Shown: in pieces, positions 25,101 to 35,134 of the stretch
Position numbering within the stretch: position 1 is the first letter of the stretch
Layout: every line of letters begins with the position of its first letter
Assembly: GCA_903813345.2 (NCBI GenBank)
Contig: CAIIXF020000007.1
Coordinates: forward strand, 25,469,564 to 25,533,563
DNA from: Owenia fusiformis
Lineage: Eukaryota; Annelida; Polychaeta; Sabellida; Oweniidae
Direction of reading: 5' to 3'
Length of the DNA: 64,000 bases
The notes under the pieces: generated by a model
Database searches by the model: none
Seen by the model: only the letters and a program-made list of their open reading frames with translations
Told to the model about the DNA's origin: nothing
Made by a program: the position numbers and the translations under genes

Positions 25101-26868
25101 GGAAGGTGTTCGAAATTTGGAGGTTGATGTTTGGCAGTCAGCGTTCGGCATCTGTAACAAATGGCAGGTGGTGACATTTTGCATGTTAATGCCTTGTTAA
25201 TCTTGCGAATGGGACAGTCCATCATTACCCTGCATGACATGTTTTAATATGTTTATTGATATTATTAATATGAAAAACATCCATCAAAGCTCATGATTAT
25301 ACTTCCTTGTCTGGCATGATAATTGTTATTGTTAGACTACAGTGAAACCTGTGAAGTGGAACACCTCACAAGTGGAACACTTTTTAGAGGTATCAAAGGT
25401 GTTCCACTTAGACAGGTTTTACTGTACATGTATTTTAGAAAGCTAATACAAAAACTAATACAGTGAAATCTCTAAAGTGGAAAACACATAAGCAGAACAC
25501 TTTTCAGAGACCCAAGACCAACTGACTTAATGTTAAATAAACCTGTTTAAAGTCCCCGAGATTAGAAGAGTTTATTTTTTATTTAGGTATGCAAGCTACG
25601 TATATCAATATTAGGCCTTCATTCATGTACTCGTGTGCATGTAATCAGCATGCCCTTCAATATTATGTAAACCAGGCTATTCAAGTACTGTATAATGTAC
25701 ACTATTTATGTGTGTACTGCATACACACAATACAATTCCCTGGGAAACAAAACACAAATACTTTTTATATGTTCAAAATGAGCCATTTGATTGATGCAAA
25801 CACTAAATAGCTTCATAAATAACATCTACAAAGTATATCTAATAGTGATTTTCAATTTCAATGGTGAAACTTCCCTGGTTACGATTATATGGGAAATCAT
25901 CACGAGACGAAGATCGTTCGCCTTCCTGGCTTACCTCTGAATCGTGTAACTGGTAATCTCTTTATATAGTTTAGCGAGAGCGGTGCGCCTGCGCAGTTTT
26001 AAACTTTGGCGCACACTTTAAGTGGAACACCTCCCAAGTGGAACGCTTTTTAGAGGTATCAAAGGTGTTTCACTTAGACAGATTTTACTGTACTGTTTGA
26101 GTTGAAATTTCCTGATTCTTGATTAGGGTTGGGCTCAAAACTAGTATTCTACAAATGTTTGTAGAACATCTATTATGAAAACCATAAATAAAGGTTTCAA
26201 TAATGGATCTTCTTATGAGTTTGTGAATATAATGGATACTATTTTAATGTGATGGGTCTTACACCCAGGGGAGAGTTAGCAGTTAGGGGTTCTACAATAG
26301 CCTAGATCCTGGTAGTATGATAATCGATCTTGATTGATTGGTTGCTTTGATACTGTATTCTGAAAATAGGTTCAGATGGTTACATTGTTCTCATACTTAA
26401 TGGATCTAGATAATGTTGCCTGATATTGGTTAATCTTTTATTTTATGATTAGTAGACCGTGGCGTTTGTTTGTTCTGTAATGTGTTTTGGACGTGATATG
26501 TGGTCCTGGTACTGTCCTACAATACCGGGTGTTCCAATAATATTTTATTATCACTTTATTTTGACACTGCCAATTAAATGTTGACATTTGTTATGCAAAA
26601 TATTTTCTTTTTAACTTGTGTTTGGCATTTGTAGCAAATGGTTATATTTTGAAATTTCCAATGACATTTGGTTGATACCTTTTTTTCATATTGTTTCAGT
26701 GTTTCTCAGACCCGTCCAGGATTTTGTGTCACCCTGTATCCTCTGATGGCAGACCAAGAGAATCTAAGACAGAAGCTTTACCAAGTGCCTCCTAGACATT
26801 TCAGGGAATTAACTGTTTTCTCGTCAAAAGTTGCACAATCTCCTCAAAATGCATGGTGGGATACTTGA
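16111..26868 (+). CDS. FBXL18: F-box and leucine-rich repeat protein 18, 10 coding exons
   Basis: FBXL18 is the substrate-binding subunit of an SCF ubiquitin ligase. Coding exons: 16111-16235, 17256-17707, 18204-18857, 19056-19208, 19827-19965, 21850-21938, 22389-22542, 24230-24365, 24607-24689, 26700-26868. The product is about 715 residues (human about 800). The F-box is at the very N-terminus (LSDPVLLNILQFLPLQ). LRR segments follow (MLRELHVKGTKI, NLEYLNLSGICNP, LKKLTLGAIP, IQVLSLAFIGMTG). The C-terminus (LEQPNFPLSSAFFKAL; ELTVFSSKVAQSPQNAWWDT) matches human FBXL18 closely. Phases join at every junction, including phase 1 on both sides of exon 4. Exon 4, however, contains an in-frame TGA at 19172-19174. 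Either this copy carries a nonsense change or sequencing error, or the true exon 4 boundaries differ. The exon 5 donor at 19966 heads a 51-bp minisatellite. Confidence 0.9.
16668..16790. repeat. small palindromic element in FBXL18 intron 1
   Basis: TTGGCTCCCAGAATGCAACA on the left (from about 16671) is repeated inverted as TGATGTTGCATTCTGGGAGT on the right (to about 16780). The element is about 120 bp in all, typical of a short MITE. I did not find a clear target duplication. Confidence 0.55.
19945..21765 (+). repeat. 51-bp minisatellite that multiplies the FBXL18 exon 5 donor
   Basis: The unit ACACAGAAATTCAGATATTG, then GTAAATTACATGCTTTATG, then ATAGGTTGAACA repeats with a period of exactly 51 bp. 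The first unit begins in the last ~18 bases of FBXL18 exon 5. Its GTAAAT donor is at 19966 and the last copy of that hexamer is at 21751, a distance of 35 x 51 bp without any indel. Units differ mainly at two positions (AAATTC/AATTTC; TAC/TGC/AAC). Because 51 is divisible by three, both strands are open for about 600 codons; this reflects the period and not a gene. In the frame of exon 5, reading past the first donor hits TAA at once. Confidence 0.95.
22710..22797 (+). repeat. 28-bp tandem repeat, 3 copies
   Basis: GATGACATGTACTTG followed by TAATTTTCAAAAG occurs three times in a row in FBXL18 intron 7, with one base change in the first copy. Confidence 0.85.
22843..23412. mobile_element. possible hAT-like MITE
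   Basis: The left end CAGGGCTTGCATTA is partly mirrored by the right end TAATGGAAGCGCTG, and GGACGCAAAAATTG near the left is mirrored by CAATTTTTTTGCGTC-like sequence near the right. A CAG start suggests hAT, but no clean 8-bp duplication is visible, so the call is weak. Confidence 0.35.
23595..24199. mobile_element. palindromic MITE with TA duplication
   Basis: The left end AAGGAGTGGTATCGATATGG and right end CCATATCGATACCTCTCCTT are inverted, and inverted similarity extends further inward (GGTGAA...ATAAACCAGT against ATTGGTTTAAG...TTCACC). TA flanks both sides (23593-23594, 24200-24201). It lies in FBXL18 intron 7 and ends about 30 bp before exon 8. Confidence 0.65.
25040..25200 (+). repeat. 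dispersed repeat R2 (GTGTTCG/GGTGGTGACAT family)
   Basis: The pattern TTTATGTCACCAC ... GTTCGGCATCTGTAACAAAT ... GGTGGTGACATTTTGCATGT recurs diverged at 22200-22345, and in inverted form at 47390-47560 and 55240-55325. It has no coding potential and lies in FBXL18 intron 9. Confidence 0.6.
25340..25424. mobile_element. pogo/Tigger-like mini-MITE, 85 bp
   Basis: Starts CAGTGAAACCTGTGAAGTGG and ends GACAGGTTTTACTG, with TA on each side. The two halves are inverted (AAGTGGAACACCT against AGGTGTTCCACTT). These ends resemble pogo/Tigger termini. Confidence 0.7.
25461..26090. mobile_element. pogo/Tigger-like MITE, 630 bp
   Basis: The left end CAGTGAAATCTCTAAAGTGG and right end GACAGATTTTACTG are inverted and flanked by TA (25459-25460, 26091-26092). 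It belongs to the same family as the 85-bp copy just upstream. No transposase frame is present. It lies in FBXL18 intron 9. Confidence 0.65.
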
Positions 26869-26881
26869 AAACTAAGAAGTA

Positions 26882-27103
26882 CAGAGAAATCTGTTAAGTG
26901 GAACACCTCTGTTAGTGGAACACTTTTCAGTGTCCACACAAAGACAAACTGACTCAATGTTAAATGAACTTTAGTGGAACACCTCTTTTAGTGGAACACT
27001 TTTCTGTGTCCAAAGAGACTTAATGTTAAATGAACTTGGAACACCTCCCAAGTTGATAACTTTTGAGAGACCCCAAAGGTGTTCCACTTTGACAGACTTA
27101 CTG
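26882..27103. mobile_element. pogo/Tigger-like MITE in the FBXL18 3' UTR
   Basis: Third copy of the family: starts CAGAGAAATCTGTTAAGTGG, ends GACAGACTTACTG, TA on both sides. It begins 13 bp after the FBXL18 stop codon. Internally GTGGAACACCTC occurs as direct copies separated by about 70 bp. Confidence 0.65.
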
Positions 27104-28631
27104 TACTAGTATAACATGCTATTACTGCTGGATGTCAAGCCTGTCATTACAACTGGTGAAGTGATTTATTTGATATTATAATTAACACTTGCCAGCTGAA
27201 TGTAATCACACTGTAGGAATAGGAGTTTATGTTCATATATATGATACTACCTTTCCCTTTGGAAATTCTATTCACAGAAAATGATTTGAAGATGGTGCAA
27301 TTATGACTTTGAATAGTAATTAAAGGTACATTTTCAATAGCTTTGAAGACCATAGGCCCAGGAACATGTATAAAAAATCTAGTCTGAGTCTCCGAAGAAA
27401 AAATTTTTCACGGGGGACTCGGATTCACTCTTTTATGTTCCCTGATCTCTGTGTAAGCCCTTGATGTATCAGAGTTGTTACACCAAGTGCCATATACGAG
27501 TACTAGTGGGAAATTGCTGTGCTGAAACAATTAATTAGACTTTCATTTTATGAAACTTGAAAAGATTCATAATGACCTTCAAAAATGCAATATTTACAAT
27601 TTAATAAACTTATATTATTGATACATGACTAATAACTAATACATGACATTTTGCCATATTGTTGTGTCAATTAATTATCCCAAAAACTATATACATATCG
27701 GAAACTAATCCAAATGTGTACATTGACTAATATCTGCCTAAGTCCTTGGTCCAAAACTAGTATATTAAGTAAATGAATGAAAGATGGATATAGAAAATTA
27801 TGGTGAAATGATAATAATAAAAGCTAAGGAGAAAAACAATGTAATTGTTTGTTTATGTTTATTATTTCTGTATTTATTATCCTGGAGCAATTTAAAATGT
27901 TATATTATGATTCCAGTAATGTCATCTATAAGTATTGTTACATGTCATGTAAACCTCTGACTGCTTGATTTATAACGGAAAGTTTGACTTTGCTCACTAG
28001 TAATATTGCACCTTTTTACTGGAGCTCATACCAAAAGTGTTACTGTTAAAAAACTCATAAAGACCTGACACATTTTAGCATTATACCACGACCTTCATTC
28101 AGCAATCTACTTGTAAATTTCTCGTGTACTGTAGATTTGTTGAATTTTTTGCAAACATCATAGGAAGGGCCCTCTGTTTTACAGGCATGTTTCTGTGTAG
28201 GTGTTAGAAATAGAAAAACAGGGACAATAAACAAAATATACCTCACAAATACATTATTTCATCATTTATGCTTGATTCTTATCTTTCACATAAACTATAA
28301 TAGTGTGGAACTTACTGCTACAACCGTTATAAAATAATGCAGATTTAATCACTTGTATTTATACATTCAGCACTTTCATTGGTATATTGTTTACTGAACT
28401 TCAGGCAATGGATAATAAAGATGGAATCATTTGCCATTAAGTTATTAGTATCATATTTATAGTTTTAATAGCATTTTCCGAGATAATATTTCGAGGTATA
28501 TTATTTAGATATCTAATTATTATCACGCACTTTTTGTAACGCAAAATGAGTTGAAACCAAACCATTGATCTATTTATAGATGTTAAGGTTTAAATTACAT
28601 CCTTTTCAAATTCTATCACTGTTGAATTATA
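27104..28631. other. no gene seen (probable FBXL18 3' UTR then spacer)
   Basis: AT-rich, no exon-like frame. AATAAA-like hexamers near 27600 and 27815 could end the FBXL18 transcript, but this is only a possibility. Confidence 0.35.
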
Positions 28632-30298
28632 CACTAGGGCAGAGCATTTGTACTGAAAGGAGCGTTTTCAGTACAAATGTGTACTGAAAAATGTACTAGT
28701 TTTGTTTCAGTACAAAGGAGCAGGGAAAGTATCGCAACAGACTTTTGATAATTTTGACAGTTGATAATTTTTTGTGAGTAGTTTCTGGCTGTAAAAAGTA
28801 AATGCTTGGGAAAGGTGAATCTATAATCTTCAAGAAAAGTTCAAAGAATAGTTTTTAGATCAATTCGATTATCTTATAATCCATGTTTAATCCACCCATC
28901 AACAAGCTTTTTCAAAATACATTCGTCATTTTCACCATCGTCCCTCATTTTTTTTACAATTTTTCATGCAAAGTTTCATTGTACTTGAACACATGTTTCA
29001 TCATGTAAAATATGTAAGGAACTCCATGAAGTTTGTTTTTGAGTTTTTTTTGAAAAAATGAACCTCTTAAAATGCATGTTTACAAAAATAATTTAGGAGT
29101 GATGTAAAAGATGGCGATGTTTTTCAATAATAACATGCATAGGTGGGTGAATTACTCATGTGTGTTGTGTTTTAATCCTGCATTCACTGACTGAGTTAGC
29201 CTATTGAAAAATCATAGAGATTAATAATACAAACAGTAATATTATGAATACTTCTACTTCAAGTTCAAATAGCGCTTTCAGGGTCCTGTGTTGAAATACT
29301 AGATCACCTATGTGCATGAATTTTCAAGAGAAACCATCAGTGCAAGCAATTAAATGAAAGCATCATCCGAACATCACTTGAAAAGTACTAAAGTGGTGAA
29401 AAATTGTAGGATGTTGACAGAAAATGTGCCTAGGGGAGAGGGTCGTCTCTCAACCCCCCTCCCTAGTCACGGGACTAATACATGTGATATGGCAAAGTCC
29501 AATTCATAGATTAAGTTTCCCTTGCAGTCTTGTTGGCATTTTTATTAGAGTTCATGCTTTGTTTATGTTAATGGGTGAGTGGGAGACCCTTGGATGGGAA
29601 TCAAATATAAAATGTTTTCTAAAATATATATTTGAAATACTTTGTGTATGTACAGTCACAAACTCTAGGCAACATTAACTAGTAATGGGGCAACACCCCA
29701 ACTCAACTGAGTGAATGTGTAAACCATATAAGGAACAAAAAACATTACATAAAACAAACTCAGCATGCAAACATGTAAAACTGGCATGGCAAAACAATAG
29801 ATAGTGAAACTGAATAATAAAAGCACATATGACTAGAAAACAAGGGATTAATGAACACTGGTGTAAAGTAATGAAGGGACCTGTTAAAATGACATGAATG
29901 GGGATTGGTCAATTTGAATAGTAGAAATATAAAAAATGTGAAAATTAGCCAGGTAGAGAGGGAGAGATAAAGGGAGCTGCTGCTCCCCCAAGAGATTCTT
30001 TCAAAATGATGCAGTTTCTCACCAATCTGAGCACTTCGCATGATTTTTTAGCCAAAACTGTCAAAAAGTTCATCCCTAGGCAAAAGCTTTGCCCTTGGTA
30101 AAACTGCTCCTACCCCTTGGTAAAAGCTGGCTACAGACTGTGTAAAACACTTGTGTGAGAACTTGAACATGAACGAGTACTGTTATGACCCCCAGTAATG
30201 TTGTCCATCTCTCAACTGGTTTAACTGGGGACCATTAAATCAATTGGCATTATATCAATCAGGCAAAAAGAGGCCAGTGATGTGAAAATAGTCAATAG

Positions 30299-31078
30299 CA
30301 CGGTGTTATAGCATGACGGTTACGCCACCTCTGAAAACGAGGTTGGACAGCTACGTTCACTGATTTATCCAATAAAATGGCCGCGATGGAAGAGAAAACT
30401 AAGGTTGGCGCATTATTTTCTACTTCTGTGTATCAATGAAAGGATGAACGATTTATGTAAGAATTGCATTCGGTGATACTTTCAGTAATGTATATTTTGA
30501 ACGTAGCCTTTGCAAATTGATGCCCGGGGATAACATGAAATAAGAGAAAAACTGTCGAGTTTGAAATTCAAAACTAAACAAAAATTTAGTAATTTGTTTA
30601 TTTTTGTTTTTGTTGTTAGGGCATGGTCTACATTGCCTAAAAACCTTGTGGTATATATATGTAACCTACATACGATCTTACAAAGCCAATTGAGCATTGG
30701 AAACCACCTAATATGTTCTACTCAAGCCATAATAATGTATTTTGAATTTGCAATAAACTTACAGTTAATATTTTGAGTGGCTCATGTACTGAGACAACAC
30801 GAGAAAGGACCAAATATTATAAACTTTGATATCTCAGTCGGTGGGTTTACAGATTATATTCTGTTTCTTGTAGACCACCTGGCAGATTTGACCCAGTCTT
30901 TATAACCATCCATATATACGTCACCGAATGGAACTAGTTTAAGAGGAAATCTTATCTGTGAATATTGCCTACAGGCGAGAAAGAGGACATGCTGCCTTTC
31001 CCATCCGCCATTTTTTGTTATCGTTACCGCAAAATTTTGCAAATCGCCTTGACGTAACTGTCATGCTATAACACCGTG
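30299..31078. mobile_element. non-autonomous transposon, CACGGTG ends, 5-bp TSD
   Basis: The left end CACGGTGTTATAGCATGACG is matched by the inverted right end GTCATGCTATAACACCGTG; the TIR is about 30 bp with two mismatches. Perfect 5-bp duplications AATAG are at 30294-30298 and 31079-31083. The first heptamer CACGGTG is one base from the consensus RSS heptamer CACAGTG, but no A-rich nonamer is seen. It is nested in the CACTA-like element and has no transposase. Confidence 0.75.
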
Positions 31079-32439
31079 AATAGGGGGCCATAAGTTTACA
31101 CATTCCATGTGTACGTTCATCAAAATAGTGCGATCTTAACCTCCCTAATAACTGAAATTGTTGACTCAACCAATAGAATCATTCTATGTTTGTTTATATT
31201 TGTTCACATTAATATGGAAGAAAATCGGACATTTTGCTAAAAAGATGTTATTGTAAATCTTAGAAATAATGATAAAGGTAGTATACACCACACACTCAAT
31301 GGTATTGATTGTGGTTTTCAGAGACTCTCAATAGGGACTTTAAGCTTGCAATGTTTTTCACAACCTAAATGTGAATGGAAAATATTTAGCGATGCATTTA
31401 TATGGGCGATTGGTCATAGGTTGGCGTTTCGATTTTATATGCAAGCTTAATCTCCCTAATGTTAACATTAAGGTAAGAGTGTATGTTACTCATAACATTT
31501 TCTTAGGATAACATTTCTTGAATTGATGAATATGCAAAAATTATTCTTAGCATATCATCCTTCATTTCATTATTTGAATAATCAATCTGGAGATAAACTC
31601 AAATAAGGAAGTGTGTTATAACACATCATCATATATGTTCAATGTTTTTTCAGAAGCTGGATCAAAATATTTGTCTTACTAAAATTATTGGCAAAGGTAT
31701 GATGTACTAAATTCTTGTACTGAATTTATGATTTTAATAGCACTGTACCTCGTGAATCATTACTGATAAACAAGATACAGAAAACCTGTTCAAAGTAAAT
31801 GCTATAATAAGGCATCATAGAAATTATCATAAAGAGAGGTATTTAGAATTTCTTAGCAACTTACACACACACACAGGTTTAACTGCACTCAAACATTAAA
31901 CAGTCAACTTGACAGGTATTCAGAATTTTTTGGGAAATGCTGCGGTTATGCTCCATTGATTAAACAGGGGATCAAACAGCAGGGGATCAAACAAGTCCAA
32001 CCATTCATTTATGAAAACATTTTGAACTAACTTTATGGCACACTAATGACATCTTATATGAGTGTGCTGTACTAAAAGCATAGCCCCATTGGATCCCCTT
32101 ATATTGGATTATCATAATCCTAATCCACGAGGAGTTCCTTATATATTTTAAGTGATGAAACATGTGTTCAAGTACAATGTAACTTTGCATGAAAATTGTA
32201 AAAAAAATGAGGGACGATGGTGAAAATGACGATTGTATTTTGAAAAAAGCTTGTTGATGGGTGGATTAAACATGGCTTATGAGATAATCCAATTGATCTT
32301 GAAACCATTCTTTGAATTTTTCTTAAAGATTATACATTGGCCTTTCATATGCATTCATTTTTGTACAGCCAGAAACTACTAGAAAAAAATTATTTACTGT
32401 CAAAAATCTGTTGCGATACTTTCCCTCGCTCTTTAAGTA

Positions 32440-32745
32440 TATTTTTGTACTGAAAAATGCACTGAATTTTTTTCAGTTTATTTTTCAGTACAAATTCATG
32501 TACTGAAAAATATACTGAATTTAAGTACAAATTTAAGTATAAATATGTACTGAAAAATGTACTGAATTTTAAGGACAAATTTAAGTGCAAAAATATACTG
32601 AAAAATGCACTGAAAATTTAAGGATAAATTTAAGTACAAATATATACTGAAAAATGTACTGAAATTTAAGTGCAAAAGTCAGTATAAAAATGTACTGAAA
32701 AATATACTGAAATTTAAGGATAATTTTAAGTATATGCAATGAGAA
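32440..32745. repeat. TGTACTGAAAAA subterminal array (inner block)
   Basis: Irregular repeats of TGTACTGAAAAATGCACTGA-type units, 20-40 bp apart, on the right side of the CACTA-like element. Related to the motif next to its termini. Confidence 0.8.
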
Positions 32746-32968
32746 ATATTTGTGCCCAATAATGGAAATAAGAGAAAACGTAAATGTAAGGCTAACTTTA
32801 TAAACTCTAAATCACTCAAAAAGTTCTTAAAATGGTGAAAAAGTGTATGATTTTAAAATAATTTTTGGCCGGGGGGGGGGGGGGGTTGCTTGGACCCCTG
32901 AACCCCCCCCCCCCAACAGGAATGCTATTACATTATGAAATTATTTTGGATGCTTCCTTTACAGCAGC

Positions 32969-33591
32969 CTTTAAAGGAACATTCTTTGCCAGACTATTTC
33001 TCTCCTGATATGGTAGCTACAATCATATATATACTTTACATATTTAGCAAAACACGGGAAAAAATTTTCATATGGTCAATATTGATCATTTAAAAATGTA
33101 GTACTCATTCCCAGTAAGCTGCCATCTTTTCAGATTTCTTTCAGGAAGTGATGTCATCGACTCTCACCTGTTATAACCTTGTCTATTACAGTATAGGAAA
33201 GAAGTACAAAATCACATCTAGAAATCACAACAAGAAGCCCTTATCTTCTTTGTAAAAATATTTTCAGGAGTTGTCAACTTAGAACTAAAGAAGAGATAAT
33301 CAAAAGGATTTTAATCATAGACCAAATTGAAAAAAAATATTCAGCTGGTTCAGTAATTCTAATAGCTCCTTTACCTAATGTTATATGCAAAGTTGATAGT
33401 CGATGACATCACTTCCTGAGTGGAATTTTAAAAGATGGCAGCCTACTGGAATTGAGCACTACATTTTTAAGTGATCAATATTGACCATTTCAAAACATTT
33501 TTCTGTTTTTTGATAAACTTGCAAAGTATGTATATGGTTATAGCTACCATATTAGGAGGGAGATGGTCTGGCAAGGAATACCCCTTTAAAG
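32969..33591. mobile_element. nested palindromic MITE, CTTTAAAGG ends
   Basis: Inverted halves: CTTTGCCAGACTATTTCTCT and TGATATGGTAGCT on the left mirror AGCTACCATATTAGGAGGGA and GATGGTCTGGCAAGG on the right. GAAGTGATGTCATCGACT mirrors AGTCGATGACATCACTTC further in. The exact termini are uncertain (CTTTAAAG on both sides). Confidence 0.6.
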
Positions 33592-34104
33592 CAGACTCTA
33601 ATCAAACTGGAGAGGCTAGGTTTACCGTAATCAAGTGTTTTCCTTTTAATAAGTTATGTTTTTGGATTTAATTATTTAAGACGCATCCTGTAATAATATC
33701 TGATTGCATTTTCTCCATCAATAAATTTCTTTTTAGCCCGATCAAACCTATCAAATATAATGCATATATAAGGGTTATGTACTGGGAGGTTTTGGATACC
33801 CATATTTCCTGAGGGATAAACCCTTTATTTAAAACTGATTGTACATAACATGTGTATTCCATACCTTTTGAGGTTTCTAGATACATTCTACCTTATAAGT
33901 TCTAAAATTCAAAAACTTTAAAGGTACACATTTTCTCAGTCTTAAAAATACGTTTTTCATGAGATTTTCACTCATATTGCTTGAGCAAATTAATTAATTG
34001 ATATCAAAATTAAAATATATAACATGAACATAGAACCTCATTTGCTCGAGTATAGCAAAATCCATGGTATAGATGTCAAAGTCAGGAAGATGTCGTAATT
34101 CAAA

Positions 34105-34445
34105 ATCTAAGTATATTTTTCAGTATAAATTTACACTTAAATATGCCCTTAAATTTCAGTATATTTTTCAGTACATATTTGCACTTAAAATCACACTTAA
34201 ATTTCAGTATATTTTAAGTACATATTTGCACTTAAAATCACACTTAAAATTCAGTATATTTTTCAGTATAAATATATACTGAAAAATGTACTTGAAAATT
34301 CAGTACATTTTTCAGTACATATTTATACTGAAATTTGCACTGAAATTTTAAGTATATTTTTCAGTACATATTTATACTGAAAAATATACTTAAAAATTCA
34401 GTACATTTTTCAGTATATATTTGTACTGAAAACGCTCCTTTCAGT
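34105..34445. repeat. TTTTTCAGTACA subterminal array (outer block)
   Basis: Many copies of TTCAGTATATTTTTCAGTAC-type units in both orientations directly inside the right terminus of the CACTA-like element. They are the reverse complement of the units at 32440-32745. Confidence 0.8.
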
Positions 34446-34465
34446 ACAAATGCTCTGCCCTAGTG

Positions 34466-35134
34466 ATATATCTGCAGCTTTAATCGGCTTATTGTCTCTT
34501 TGCAGATTATTGACATAGACATAGACGAATTAAAACACTAAGAATGGTTGATCTTGTAGGTTTTGTTGATATTCAATTTAATTTTTTTTACATTTATCAC
34601 TCTATTATATAAATCTCTTAATGCTGCTCTATGAGAATTCGTTTGATAATATGGATATCCATTAATAATACATGTAATACAGTGTGTTATTATTGTGATA
34701 AATGATTCTATGCCATTTCAACGTTCTCATAAGCTCATTTATTGGCTTCATTTCTTGCCTGGACCATAGCCAAACTTGACTCTTTGAATTCTGTTGAATC
34801 GAATTGCATTCATTGTATGGTAATCGGCTTTATATCAGAATGAAAATGAAATGTATTAATGAATTTGACCTGGGGTTCGCTTTCTTTAGTTACCTTGTTG
34901 TGATGTAGACTGGGCCAGTGAGAGTAGGTCATTACTTTATACTTCTTAGCTTATACATACATTATATGCGTTTTATATACGTTATACGTTATATTATACG
35001 TATATTTACGTTATTGTATGTGTATGGAAGAGTCTAGTATGGCAATTGCAAAGCAGGACTAAATACTTACAGTATACATCACCATCTGTTAAAACTAAGA
35101 AGGACATCCATCATTCCTTATATAAACCACAAAA
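34466..35134. promoter_or_regulatory. upstream region of the 35135 gene
   Basis: Non-coding, AT-rich. Repeated TTATACGT motifs around 34970-35020 are the only visible pattern. Presumably contains the promoter and 5' UTR of the gene starting at 35135; no specific element can be named. Confidence 0.3.

Larger units (their letters stand above)
28632..34465. mobile_element. 5.8-kb CACTA-like element with long inverted arms
   Basis: The left end CACTAGGGCAGAGCATTTGT (28632) is matched by the inverted right end ACAAATGCTCTGCCCTAGTG (34465); ATA flanks both sides. The inverted identity covers about 45 bp, including AAAGGAGCGTTTTCAGTACA on the left. A further inverted block pairs about 28700-29070 with about 32430-32080 (for example ATCAACAAGCTTTTTCAAAA against TTTTGAAAAAAGCTTGTTGA). 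CACTA ends, a short duplication and subterminal repeats fit EnSpm/CACTA. No transposase frame is visible, so it is non-autonomous or gutted. At least two other elements are nested inside. Confidence 0.65.

Noticed and set aside
30299-31078. Reading the CACGGTG ends as true V(D)J recombination signals
   Set aside because: No nonamer at 12 or 23 bp spacing; the CAC start and 5-bp duplication are explained by a transposon of Transib or hAT5 type.
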